Origin: Methanothrix sp.
Lineage (GTDB): Archaea > Halobacteriota > Methanosarcinia > Methanotrichales > Methanotrichaceae
Length of the DNA stretch: 5,760 nt
NCBI GenBank assembly: GCA_011391755.1
Contig: JAABPZ010000103.1
Coordinates: 1 to 5,760 of the forward strand
Reading direction: 5' to 3'
Positions 1-5,760 of the stretch are shown here, piece after piece; positions within the stretch are counted from its first letter, which is position 1, and the number at the start of each line of letters is the position of its first letter. The notes under the pieces were generated by a model. That model made no database searches. It saw only the letters and a program-made list of their open reading frames with translations, and was not told where the DNA came from. The translations under genes and the position numbers were made by a program.

Positions 1-385
1 TAGATGGCACAAGCCATGACTCTAGCGGTTCTTTGTCTAGCAATTCAATTTGCGGACAAAACGATGCTTGCTTAATTATATTTTCCCCTACATCTGCCAA
101 ATTTGGCGGCTTGTTCCTACGAAGTGCACGAGCTTTGGCAACTATGACCATTACGGGATTGATATCATATCCTATTGCCGAAAATCCCATTTCTTCGGAG
201 ATTTGTGTAGTGGTTCCACTACCGTTCCACGGATCTAGAATTACGGCACCTTTTGGTGGATTTAGGAACTTCAGAGTGTCGCTAACGAAATCCGAGGAAA
301 ATCCCGCGTAATAATTGTACCACTGAGATTTGCTAGGATTAGATGAATGAGAACGTTTGGGATTTCGCATTATTTCAATATTCAT
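1..385 (-). CDS. DNA methyltransferase (N6-adenine/N4-cytosine type), 5' part only; continues beyond base 1
   Basis: The first 128 codons of a gene that leaves the window at base 1 without a stop. Read from the ATG at 385-383, the protein carries a methyltransferase motif I at residues 51-59 (DPWNGSGTT, the FxGxG-type S-adenosylmethionine loop). A motif II-like strand follows at about 72-77 (GYDINP), whose acidic residue normally contacts the ribose of the cofactor. The preceding YNYYAGF segment (23-29) sits where motif X would be expected. The catalytic motif IV (DPPY/SPPY type) and the target-recognition domain are not in view, so base specificity and the alpha, beta or gamma class cannot be given. 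An in-frame stop lies directly before ATG 385. A second in-frame ATG at 370-368 is an alternative start. The gene begins 28 nt after pyrG but is much more A+T-rich (26 of 60 G+C in bases 1-60, against 41 of 60 in bases 961-1020), which suggests acquisition by transfer. A restriction-modification or defence role is inferred. Confidence 0.85.
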   Translation of the reverse strand, partial: MNIEIMRNPKRSHSSNPSKSQWYNYYAGFSSDFVSDTLKFLNPPKGAVILDPWNGSGTTTQISEEMGFSAIGYDINPVMVIVAKARALRRNKPPNLADVGENIIKQASFCPQIELLDKEPLESWLVPS

Positions 386-397
386 CTAATCATCCTA
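334..397 (-). repeat. Interrupted inverted repeat over the methyltransferase start region
   Basis: Arms at 334-348 and 380-397 are reverse complements over 15 bases, with a 3-base bulge in the right arm. The inner 12 bases (337-348 with 380-391) pair without mismatch, and the spacer is 31 nt. In a minus-strand transcript the first arm would contain the ATG at 385 and the GGATGAT Shine-Dalgarno-like bases before it. The second arm lies in codons 13-17, and the alternative ATG at 370 falls in the loop. It could be an RNA hairpin limiting initiation or a DNA operator. The pairing is seen directly; the function is inferred. Confidence 0.6.
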
Positions 398-405
398 CCA
401 TAATT

Positions 406-415
406 CTTATATTTT
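406..415 (-). promoter_or_regulatory. Possible TATA box for the methyltransferase
   Basis: The minus strand reads AAAATATAAG here, overlapping the pyrG stop codon. Its centre is about 25 nt before the ATG at 385, the usual distance from an archaeal TATA box to the transcription start. Transcription could therefore begin at or next to that ATG. The surrounding bases are A+T-rich, so a chance match is quite possible, and the gene may instead be read through from pyrG. Confidence 0.3.
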
Positions 416-2015
416 ATTTCTTTTTCCCCTTCATCGCCTCGACAAAAGCCAAAAACGGCGGCGACGGCTTGCCCGGTCGTGACTTCATCTCCGGGTGGAA
501 CTGTGATGCAAAGAAGAAGGGATGCTCGGCTATCTCGCAGATCTCCATCAGATCCCTGTTGGTGCCCGAGAAGATCATGCCCTTCTCCTCAATCTGAGCA
601 ATGTAAGCGGGATTGACCTCATAGCGGTGCCGGTGCCTCTCAACGATCTCGTCTGTGCCGTAAATCCTGTGCGCCAGGCTGCCCGCTTTCAGGTGGGCGG
701 GATAGTTGCCCAGCCTCATGGTCGCGCCCATGTGCCGAATCTTCTCCTGCTCCGGGAGAAGGGCAATCACGGGGTTTGGTGTGGCCCCAAACTCCGTGCT
801 GCTGGCGTCCTGCAGGCCGCAGACGTTTCTGGCGTACTCTATCACTGCTAGTTGCATGCCAAAGCATATCCCCAGGTAGGGGACCTTCATCTCCCGGGCG
901 TACTGCACGGCCTTCATCTTGCCTTCCGTCCCGCGGGAGCCAAAGCCGCCCGGAACCAAGATGCCGTCCGCCTCTCGCAGGATGATGTCCGCCGAGCCCT
1001 GCTCCAGCTCCTCGGCATCGATCCACTGCACATCGATTTTAACACCGGCCTCAATGCTGGCGTGCTTGAGGGCTTCCCGGATGGAGAGGTAGGCATCCTC
1101 CATGGGGTCAGCACACTGCGAGCCCACGGTGTACTTTCCCACAATGGCCACCTTGACGCTGCCCTCCGCCACGTCCATCTTCTGCACGAACTCGTCCCAG
1201 TCCTTCCTCTCTTCCAGGGGGAAGAGCCGCATGGCCTTCATCAGATACCTGGCCAGGCCCTCCGCCTCCATCTGCAAGGGCACCCGGTAAATGTCGTCGG
1301 AATTGTGGGCGCTGATCACAGCCTCCGTTGGAACATCGCAGAAGTGGGCGATCTTGTGCTTGGTCTCCTCCAGGAGGGGCCGCTCGCATCTTACTACTAT
1401 CATGTCCGGCTGCAAACCCAGCTGACGCATCTCTTTCACGCTGTGCTGGGTGGGCTTGGTCTTCTGCTCGCCATCCATGGTGGAAGGGGCCAGGGTGACA
1501 TGCACGAAGAAGATGTTGCCCGTCTCCTCATACTTGAGCTGGCGCATGGCCTCCAGGAAGGGCATGGACTCGATATCGCCCACCGTCCCACCCACCTCGA
1601 TCAGACATATCTCGCAGCCTCCGTCCCGGGAAACCTGGCGAATGCGCCTCTTGATCTCTTCGGTGATGTGGGGGATGATCTGCACCGTCTTGCCCAGATA
1701 CTCGCCTCTGCGCTCTTTTTCGATGACAGTGCTGTAAACCTTGCCGGTGGTGATGTTGTGCTCGCGGGTAAGTTCCACATCTAAAAAGCGTTCGTAGTTG
1801 CCCAGATCGAGGTCCACTTCGCCGCCATCCTTGAGGACATAAACCTCTCCATGCTGGAACGGGCTCATCAGTCCGGCATCGATGTTGATGTAAGGATCAA
1901 TTTTAATGGCTGTAACCTTATAACCCCGGTTCATGAGCAGCCTGCCGATGGACGCCGCAGTAATGCCCTTGCCAAGCCCACTCATTACCCCGCCTGTGAC
2001 CACGATATATCTCAT
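414..2015 (-). CDS. pyrG: CTP synthase (glutamine-hydrolysing)
   Basis: Makes CTP from UTP, ATP and glutamine, the last step of de novo pyrimidine nucleotide synthesis, in the cytoplasm. At 533 residues it is the normal full length. The synthetase domain (about 1-265) has the P-loop-like MSGLGKG at 11-17, the [10 protein letters not shown] segment from 39, and [11 protein letters not shown] at 140-150. The glutamine amidotransferase domain (about 287-530) shows the PGGFGSRG oxyanion-region motif near 355, the nucleophile Cys384 in LGICFGMQ, and His507 and Glu509 in SQFHPEM. The catalytic triad is therefore complete. The ATG start comes 10 nt after the stop of the upstream membrane-protein gene, with only a weak Shine-Dalgarno-like GTGAGAT ahead of it. 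Co-transcription and possible translational coupling with that gene are likely. No clear T-rich terminator is visible after the stop. Identity is very secure. Confidence 0.98.
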   Translation of the reverse strand: MRYIVVTGGVMSGLGKGITAASIGRLLMNRGYKVTAIKIDPYINIDAGLMSPFQHGEVYVLKDGGEVDLDLGNYERFLDVELTREHNITTGKVYSTVIEKERRGEYLGKTVQIIPHITEEIKRRIRQVSRDGGCEICLIEVGGTVGDIESMPFLEAMRQLKYEETGNIFFVHVTLAPSTMDGEQKTKPTQHSVKEMRQLGLQPDMIVVRCERPLLEETKHKIAHFCDVPTEAVISAHNSDDIYRVPLQMEAEGLARYLMKAMRLFPLEERKDWDEFVQKMDVAEGSVKVAIVGKYTVGSQCADPMEDAYLSIREALKHASIEAGVKIDVQWIDAEELEQGSADIILREADGILVPGGFGSRGTEGKMKAVQYAREMKVPYLGICFGMQLAVIEYARNVCGLQDASSTEFGATPNPVIALLPEQEKIRHMGATMRLGNYPAHLKAGSLAHRIYGTDEIVERHRHRYEVNPAYIAQIEEKGMIFSGTNRDLMEICEIAEHPFFFASQFHPEMKSRPGKPSPPFLAFVEAMKGKKK

Positions 2016-2025
2016 AAATTACATC

Positions 2026-3252
2026 TCACGCCTTGAGGAGCGTAGCCGCTCCGTATATGATAAGGGTGACGATCAGGATGGACGAAGCCAAAGCGCCGGG
2101 AAACTCCGGAATGCTCTCTGTGATGAACGTTAAAACCAAAACGATAACTAGCGCCAGGAATAGGGCTGCAGGGATGATTTTTAATGCGCCCATGCCGCCA
2201 AAGGCGCCCCACCGCTCCAGATAGATGGACTCCGGGCCCTCGTCGGGCTCGACGTACACCTCTGGCTCTTCAGGGGCCCTTTCCTCGAATCTTTGCTCCT
2301 TCTCGACTGCGGAAGCTGAAATGGGGATCTCCTCCCGGCTCTCGCTGTCCGGTTCCTGCCGCAGGCCCTGGTAGCGGTCCTCCTCATAGCCGGAGTTGAA
2401 CCTTTGCCTCTCTTCCTTCCACTCTTCCCTCTTCTCTTGCTGGACCCCCAAAGGTACCTTCCTGGGGACGAAACGCGGGACTTCATCCTGCCTATTGCTG
2501 GGGTCTACAAAACGATCATCAATACGAGCCCTAAAGCGAGTTTCGACGCGGCTATTATTATCATCATTGAGATCATCGCTTCCTACCGGCCTTTGGCCGC
2601 GTTTCTCTTCGCTTCGTTCTATTTCGCCGACTCTTTTCTGACGGGTAGCAGATCGGTATCTTTGCAGATCTTTATCGCGAGAGAATGCTATACGCCGTGG
2701 CTCTTTCTCCTTCTCTTCGTCCCCGTCTTCATCATCATCCTCGTCATCGGACCGCTTCACACGCCGAATTCCCAGAGATTCTTCTTCATCCTCGTCCTCA
2801 TCTTCAGTCTCTTCTCTGTCCCCTCCGTCTCTTCTCCGGGCAAGATCAGCATCCTCGTCTTCTTCATCCACTTCCTCGTCTTTTAATTCCTCGTCCCCCT
2901 GCAGGCCGGGGTCTTCCAGATCGTCACCCGGATCTTCCGAATCGCGCAGCAGAGTAATAGGCACCCGGCTTTCTCCGCCGTTGCCACGTAGAAGAATCTC
3001 GCCATCCAGACGCTTCTTGTTGGCCGGCATCCTGGCCAGAATGGGAATGATCTCCTCTTGGACCACATAGTGATCCGGCTTCTTCAAACGCACCGCCTTT
3101 AGGACAGGACTGCTGGCCTGCAGAGAAATATTAGACGGCTCCCCGTGATTGACGATCTTGAGATTGAATATGGTCTCCTCACCGGGAAGAAGACGAAGAA
3201 CTATGGGCTTGGCCGCACCACCGCCATTGTTGATGTGAACAACATGATCCAA
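2026..3252 (-). CDS. DUF7524-like membrane protein with a long acidic linker
   Basis: A 408-residue protein of unknown function. Residues 1-104 look like a compact beta-rich domain (NHG motif at 35-37, PDHYV at 59-63). Residues 105-185 are almost purely acidic, with runs of Asp and Glu. Residues 186-345 are mixed-charge, rich in Arg, Glu and Asp, and probably disordered. Two hydrophobic helices follow at about 356-377 and 387-406, joined by the short acidic turn TESIPEFPG. There is no signal peptide. Arg347 and Lys358 before the first helix and Lys407 at the end suggest, by the positive-inside rule, that both termini are cytoplasmic. The start is TTG at 3252: an in-frame stop lies 15 nt upstream, no ATG or GTG lies between, and a GGGGGAG Shine-Dalgarno sits 8 nt before it. 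The N-terminal domain plus paired C-terminal helices recall DUF7524 proteins of haloarchaea; this match is from memory. It precedes pyrG by 10 nt. Confidence 0.85.
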   Translation of the reverse strand: MDHVVHINNGGGAAKPIVLRLLPGEETIFNLKIVNHGEPSNISLQASSPVLKAVRLKKPDHYVVQEEIIPILARMPANKKRLDGEILLRGNGGESRVPITLLRDSEDPGDDLEDPGLQGDEELKDEEVDEEDEDADLARRRDGGDREETEDEDEDEEESLGIRRVKRSDDEDDDEDGDEEKEKEPRRIAFSRDKDLQRYRSATRQKRVGEIERSEEKRGQRPVGSDDLNDDNNSRVETRFRARIDDRFVDPSNRQDEVPRFVPRKVPLGVQQEKREEWKEERQRFNSGYEEDRYQGLRQEPDSESREEIPISASAVEKEQRFEERAPEEPEVYVEPDEGPESIYLERWGAFGGMGALKIIPAALFLALVIVLVLTFITESIPEFPGALASSILIVTLIIYGAATLLKA

Positions 3253-3260
3253 TGCTAAAA

Positions 3261-3267
3261 CTCCCCC
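3261..3267 (-). promoter_or_regulatory. Shine-Dalgarno site fixing a TTG start
   Basis: The minus strand reads GGGGGAG, then 8 nt, then the TTG at 3252-3250. There is no ATG or GTG in frame between this site and the upstream in-frame TGA at 3270-3268, so the site supports TTG as the real initiation codon of the DUF7524-like gene. Confidence 0.7.
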
Positions 3268-3290
3268 TCACTACATATCACATAATATTG

Positions 3291-3304
3291 TATAAATATT
3301 TTGC
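3291..3304 (-). promoter_or_regulatory. TATA-box promoter for the DUF7524-like gene and pyrG
   Basis: The minus strand reads GCAAAATATTTATA, an archaeal TATA box preceded by an A-rich BRE-like stretch. Counting about 25 nt downstream places the transcription start near 3268-3272. That gives a leader of roughly 16-20 nt that includes the GGGGGAG site. It lies in the 104-nt gap after the Trm112-like gene, so the DUF7524-like gene and pyrG probably form their own transcription unit. The rest of this gap (3305-3356) holds nothing I can name beyond a short GGCAAG near-repeat; no terminator with a T-run is visible. Confidence 0.6.
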
Positions 3305-3356
3305 TAGTGAATGCCTTGCCCTTGCCTGGCCTCTTGCTCGGCCGGTCAAAGTTGGA

Positions 3357-3539
3357 CTAATCTCTCAGATCGGGCGGCAGCATATTGGGTATGCCGTCTT
3401 CAATAGGATAGCATTCCTGGCAGGCCTGACAGCAGAGCTTGCCCGTTACAATCTCTTTCTCGTTCTCTTCGAATACCTCAAGCGTCAAGTCGCCTTTGCA
3501 GAGAGGGCAAGCTAAAATGTCAAGCAGATCGCGTTTCAT
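3357..3539 (-). CDS. Trm112-family zinc-binding protein (methyltransferase activator)
   Basis: A 60-residue protein with the family layout: CPLCKG near the N-terminus, a short charged hairpin, then LCCQACQECYPIEDGIPNML. Cys11, Cys14, Cys37 and Cys40 are the expected zinc ligands. Cys36 and Cys43 are additional. The YPIEDGIPNMLP end is the family's typical closing motif. Eukaryotic and archaeal Trm112 proteins are small obligate partners that stabilise and activate class I methyltransferases acting on tRNA, translation release factor and rRNA. The bacterial homologues are of similar size but less understood. The partner here is not identifiable, as no such methyltransferase is adjacent. The DNA methyltransferase at the left edge is not an obvious candidate. 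The gene has its own TATA box upstream and ends in TAG. Confidence 0.9.
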   Translation of the reverse strand: MKRDLLDILACPLCKGDLTLEVFEENEKEIVTGKLCCQACQECYPIEDGIPNMLPPDLRD

Positions 3540-3563
3540 AGATCCGGCATCTATTCTAAAGAA

Positions 3564-3570
3564 GTATAAA
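3564..3570 (-). promoter_or_regulatory. TATA box of the Trm112-like gene, probably giving a leaderless mRNA
   Basis: The minus strand reads TTTATAC, with its centre about 28 nt before the ATG at 3539-3537, in the 44-nt gap after the amidohydrolase stop. The usual archaeal spacing of about 25 nt puts transcription initiation within a few bases of the ATG. Only a weak GGAT lies just ahead of the start, which fits leaderless translation. Confidence 0.55.
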
Positions 3571-3583
3571 CCTTTGGCCTATT

Positions 3584-4396
3584 TCAGAGACTCTCAATAC
3601 CAAGGAGTTTGGCCGCATTCTTGCCGAGGATTGCTTGCTCTTCCCCATCACAAAGTCCCAGGCCCTTGATAATCTCCACTGCCCTTCCCGGCTCCTCCCA
3701 GGGGTAATCGCTGCCGAAGATGACCCTCTCCGGCCCGATATCAATAATTAGCTCTCTCATCTCTTCCTGGCCCATGTAAAATGAGACGTAAGCTGTATCG
3801 AAATAGACATTTCCGCAGGCGGGCAGAAGGTGCCGCCGGACGTCATCCCACATGCGCAGACCCCCCAGATGAGCCAGCACCAGCCGCAGGTCCGGATAGC
3901 ATGCAACGGTCCTGGCAAAGCGCTCCGGCGTACCAAAGACCTCCTGCCGATCGAGTGGATCGCGGCCCGCGTGAGCCACCAGGATCATCTTTCTCTCGAT
4001 CAATGCTTCGTAAAAGTTTCCGCAGCAGGGATCATCGGGATAGACCTCCTGCAAGAGCGGCATCATCTTGACTCCCTTAATGCCCTGTGAGGCCAAGCGG
4101 TCCAGCTCCGCCTCCAGGTTTGGCATAAAGGGATGAACAGCCCCGAAGGCCGTCAGCTCCCTGCCCCCGGAGACGGACAAGATCCAGTCGTTGAGGCTGG
4201 AGACATCCTCCCTGCCTTTGGCCAGGGGCAGGAGCACCGATCCGGTAATTCCGGCTGCCTGCATCATGCAAAGCAGATCCTGGGGGGCGCCCGTGCCAGG
4301 CACTGCCACCTTCAGCTTTCTTTTGGCGGCGGGCAGAATCTTGGCTGCCACCCATTCCTGGTAGATATGGGTGTGAAAATCGATGATCAAACTCAA
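3584..4396 (-). CDS. Metal-dependent amidohydrolase (amidohydrolase_2 family, TIM barrel)
   Basis: A 270-residue hydrolase of unknown substrate. It shows the ordered metal-site motifs of the amidohydrolase_2 group: DFHTH with His8 and His10 on strand 1, AHAG with His142, AHLGG with His176, and FGSDYPW with Asp230. GVKMMP at 108-113 occupies the place where many relatives have GVKLHP, so a commonly conserved His is Met here. It is probably cytoplasmic, since no signal peptide is seen. Relatives include decarboxylases and hydrolases for small carboxylates and amides, and the sequence does not decide between them. The start is TTG at 4396-4394, overlapping the top6A TGA as TTGA, with GGGGA 4 nt upstream. 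A second TTG two codons later is an alternative. It ends the topoisomerase VI gene cluster and is followed by a separate promoter. Confidence 0.9.
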   Translation of the reverse strand: MSLIIDFHTHIYQEWVAAKILPAAKRKLKVAVPGTGAPQDLLCMMQAAGITGSVLLPLAKGREDVSSLNDWILSVSGGRELTAFGAVHPFMPNLEAELDRLASQGIKGVKMMPLLQEVYPDDPCCGNFYEALIERKMILVAHAGRDPLDRQEVFGTPERFARTVACYPDLRLVLAHLGGLRMWDDVRRHLLPACGNVYFDTAYVSFYMGQEEMRELIIDIGPERVIFGSDYPWEEPGRAVEIIKGLGLCDGEEQAILGKNAAKLLGIESL

Positions 4397-4405
4397 ATTA
4401 TCCCC
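4393..4405 (-). promoter_or_regulatory. TTGA stop/start overlap with Shine-Dalgarno
   Basis: The last bases of top6A read GGGGATAATTTGA on the minus strand. GGGGA serves as ribosome binding site, and TTG (start) and TGA (stop of top6A) share two bases. This is the TTG version of the common ATGA overlap. It suggests that ribosomes finishing top6A re-initiate on the amidohydrolase. Confidence 0.6.
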
Positions 4406-5529
4406 ATCTCAGTAAGCCTTTCCGGCAGGTAGGTCTTGGTCACATAATCCAGACCCTTGCCGGCAAAGGCCTGCTGCTCTGCCTTTTTCTTGAGGTCAAT
4501 TTGCAGACGGATCTGCTTTTCCCAGTAGGGCGTGGCAAACCGGGGGTCGGTAAGTTCGCTTCGCAAGGCCTGCATATCCTTATCGGTCAGCTTGTCTGTG
4601 GAGAGGTTGTAGTCCACGATGTCGCTAGGCTGCACCCCCAGGAAGCGCGCCCCTGGAGTTACCAGGTGCTCGGAGAGGTGAGCGCTCTTGATGGCCCCGT
4701 AGGCGATGCTGGCAAAGATGCGATAGGACCAGGGATCTCCATCCGTGAAGACCACCACTGGGATGTTCAGTTCCGTATTCAGCCTCTTTATGATGCGGCG
4801 CGTGGACCGGGCCGGCTGTCCTTTGATATGGACCAGGATGGCATTGTACTCCTCATCAAAGCCGTTCTCGATCAGCCGGGCGTACATTCCGCCCGTCTCA
4901 ATGGCCATGACCATTTTAGCATCGTGGCTCAAAAATTCGATGTTATCCACATTGAAAGGTATCTGGTAGCCGGCCTCGCCCACATCCTCCTGGCAATGCA
5001 TCTCCCGCTCGCCCCGTCGTGTTTGCTCTTTGAGGCGCAGCGGCCCGAAGACGGCCGCACCATCTTCCTCCGGCCGAACGTGAAAGTCCTCCCGGTGCAA
5101 AGAAGTAACGATCTCCAGATCCTCGATAAGCCGGTCACTTTCCGCCTGCTCATGGAATTTGGCGATATCCCAGTTCTCGGAAATGTAATAGATCTCTCTC
5201 AAAGTCGAGCCGCGATTGTTCTTGAGATGCTCTTTGATGAGAAGCTCAGCCAGATGAACTGTCTTGAGCAGCGTCTTGGCTCCACGCACGGTCTTGACGC
5301 TGCGTGTCGTCTCCTGGTCACCATAAACCCAGACATCGTCCTTAGTGGAAAACTCGATGTTTCCTTTGGTTCGGGAGGGCAGGGAGATATGGGGCACGAT
5401 GCCCTGCTGAAACTGGTTGTAAAGAGTATCAGCGAGGTGGATGAGATTCTCCTGAGCAATTTTTGATTTTTCCGCTTTTTTTATATTTAGCTTTCTTTCA
5501 AATTCATTTTTCTCGTCGGATTTTTCCAT
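4393..5529 (-). CDS. top6A: DNA topoisomerase VI subunit A (Spo11-like)
   Basis: Catalytic subunit of the type IIB topoisomerase, an A2B2 enzyme that makes transient double-strand breaks with ATP to relax and decatenate DNA. At 378 residues it is close to the usual archaeal length. The winged-helix (CAP-like) domain carries [13 protein letters not shown] at 108-120. By alignment with Spo11, Tyr115, the second of the pair, is the residue expected to attack DNA. The TOPRIM domain shows Glu211 in AIETGGMY and Asp263/Asp265 in FTDGDPWS, the magnesium ligands, followed by KSAHLSEHL near 281-289. The first 25 or so residues are Lys/Glu-rich with A-rich codons and are probably a flexible extension. 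The ATG start follows the top6B stop by 3 nt, with a near-perfect GGGTGATC ribosome binding site. The downstream amidohydrolase overlaps its stop. Confidence 0.98.
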   Translation of the reverse strand: MEKSDEKNEFERKLNIKKAEKSKIAQENLIHLADTLYNQFQQGIVPHISLPSRTKGNIEFSTKDDVWVYGDQETTRSVKTVRGAKTLLKTVHLAELLIKEHLKNNRGSTLREIYYISENWDIAKFHEQAESDRLIEDLEIVTSLHREDFHVRPEEDGAAVFGPLRLKEQTRRGEREMHCQEDVGEAGYQIPFNVDNIEFLSHDAKMVMAIETGGMYARLIENGFDEEYNAILVHIKGQPARSTRRIIKRLNTELNIPVVVFTDGDPWSYRIFASIAYGAIKSAHLSEHLVTPGARFLGVQPSDIVDYNLSTDKLTDKDMQALRSELTDPRFATPYWEKQIRLQIDLKKKAEQQAFAGKGLDYVTKTYLPERLTEMGII

Positions 5530-5532
5530 AGG

Positions 5533-5760
5533 CTAGATCACCCTGGCCCCTGTGACAATTTCCGCTTCCAGGCCCTCAATCACCGGCTCTTTTAAGGCTG
5601 CGCCTTCCGCGATGATGCTGTAGCTTAGGGTGGTGCTCTGGCCCGGAGCGATTGATAGCTTCCAGTGATAGTCGTAGCCGTCTCCCAGGGGAATGACTTT
5701 GGCGGCCGGCGAGACCGAGTCGGCCTGCACAGCCAGCACCTCATGCAGCTTAAAGGACCG
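5533..5760 (-). CDS. top6B: DNA topoisomerase VI subunit B, C-terminal 75 residues
   Basis: The 3' end of a gene that enters from the right edge; the frame is open to base 5760 and the true start is outside. The visible part begins at RSFKLHEVLAVQ and ends in GARVI before TAG. It contains GDGYDYHWKLSIAPG and TTLSYSI, which look like beta strands of an immunoglobulin-like C-terminal domain. Some methanogen Top6B proteins, such as that of Methanosarcina mazei, carry such a domain after the ATPase (GHKL), H2TH and transducer domains. None of the ATP-binding motifs are in view. The identification rests on this tail together with its position directly ahead of top6A, the usual archaeal order. An internal ATG exists in frame lower down, but there is no reason to think it is used. 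Confidence 0.88.
   Translation of the reverse strand, partial: RSFKLHEVLAVQADSVSPAAKVIPLGDGYDYHWKLSIAPGQSTTLSYSIIAEGAALKEPVIEGLEAEIVTGARVI
5536..5543 (-). promoter_or_regulatory. Strong Shine-Dalgarno site for top6A
   Basis: The minus strand reads GGGTGATC, matching the archaeal 16S rRNA 3'-end complement in seven contiguous bases, 6 nt before the top6A ATG. It lies inside the last codons of top6B and so ties translation of the two subunits together. Confidence 0.75.

Noticed and set aside
33..311. A 92-codon plus-strand frame at the left edge
   Set aside because: It is antisense to the methyltransferase, whose SAM-binding motifs make the minus strand the coding one.
386..413. Terminator after pyrG
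   Set aside because: The 28 bases after the stop lack a T-run, and the nearby inverted repeat lies downstream over the next gene's start rather than behaving as a terminator.
852..1784. A 310-codon open frame on the plus strand
   Set aside because: It lies fully antisense to pyrG, has no recognisable motif, and results from the G+C-rich codons of the true gene.
2404..2886. A very hydrophobic plus-strand frame resembling a membrane protein
   Set aside because: It is the complement of the Asp/Glu/Arg-rich linker, whose GAT/GAG-type codons read as Ile, Leu, Phe and Ser on the other strand.
2690..2910. Simple-sequence DNA repeat rich in CTTC/CATC units
   Set aside because: There is no fixed unit or period; it reflects biased Asp/Glu codons of the acidic linker.
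4501..5466. A 321-codon open frame on the plus strand
   Set aside because: It is antisense to top6A, whose catalytic motifs are all intact, and it shows no family resemblance.
5476..5494. TATA-like CTAAATATAAAA with a GAAAG element inside top6A
   Set aside because: It arises from Lys, Asn and Ile codons in the N-terminal extension and has no gene or suitable start at the expected distance.

Overview
The window looks like chromosomal DNA of a methanogenic archaeon, most likely in or near Methanotrichaceae (Methanothrix/Methanosaeta). The reasons are an archaeal-type CTP synthase, both subunits of DNA topoisomerase VI closely resembling Methanosarcinales proteins, a small archaeal Trm112-like protein, archaeal TATA-box promoters, GGTGATC-type Shine-Dalgarno sites and fairly G+C-rich genes. 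The genus is inferred from remembered family sequences, not from a search.

Every gene I can support lies on the minus strand, so the window reads from right to left. (1) Bases 5760 to 3584 hold a tightly packed cluster: the C-terminal end of top6B, all of top6A 3 nt later, and a TTG-started metal-dependent amidohydrolase whose start overlaps the top6A stop in a TTGA junction. (2) Bases 3570 to 3357 hold a 60-residue zinc-binding Trm112-family protein with its own TATA box placed for an almost leaderless transcript. (3) Bases 3300 to 414 hold a second apparent transcription unit: a TATA box, a strong Shine-Dalgarno and a TTG start lead a 408-residue protein with a small N-terminal domain, a very long charged linker and two C-terminal membrane helices (DUF7524-like). 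pyrG follows after 10 nt. (4) Bases 385 to 1 hold the 5' part of a DNA methyltransferase gene that runs off the left edge. It is clearly more A+T-rich than its neighbours, and a 15-bp interrupted inverted repeat covers its start region.

Most of the window is housekeeping: DNA topology, CTP synthesis, and activation of translation-related methyltransferases. The accessory-looking part is the left edge, where the methyltransferase may be the border of a restriction-modification or defence locus lying outside the window. I see no complete new system here. The items most worth following are the methyltransferase with its start-site hairpin, the acidic-linker membrane protein beside pyrG, and the amidohydrolase coupled to topoisomerase VI. 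There is no gene-free stretch over 300 bases; the longest gap is 104 bases (3253-3356). I saw no RNA genes, insertion sequences, CRISPR arrays or attachment sites.
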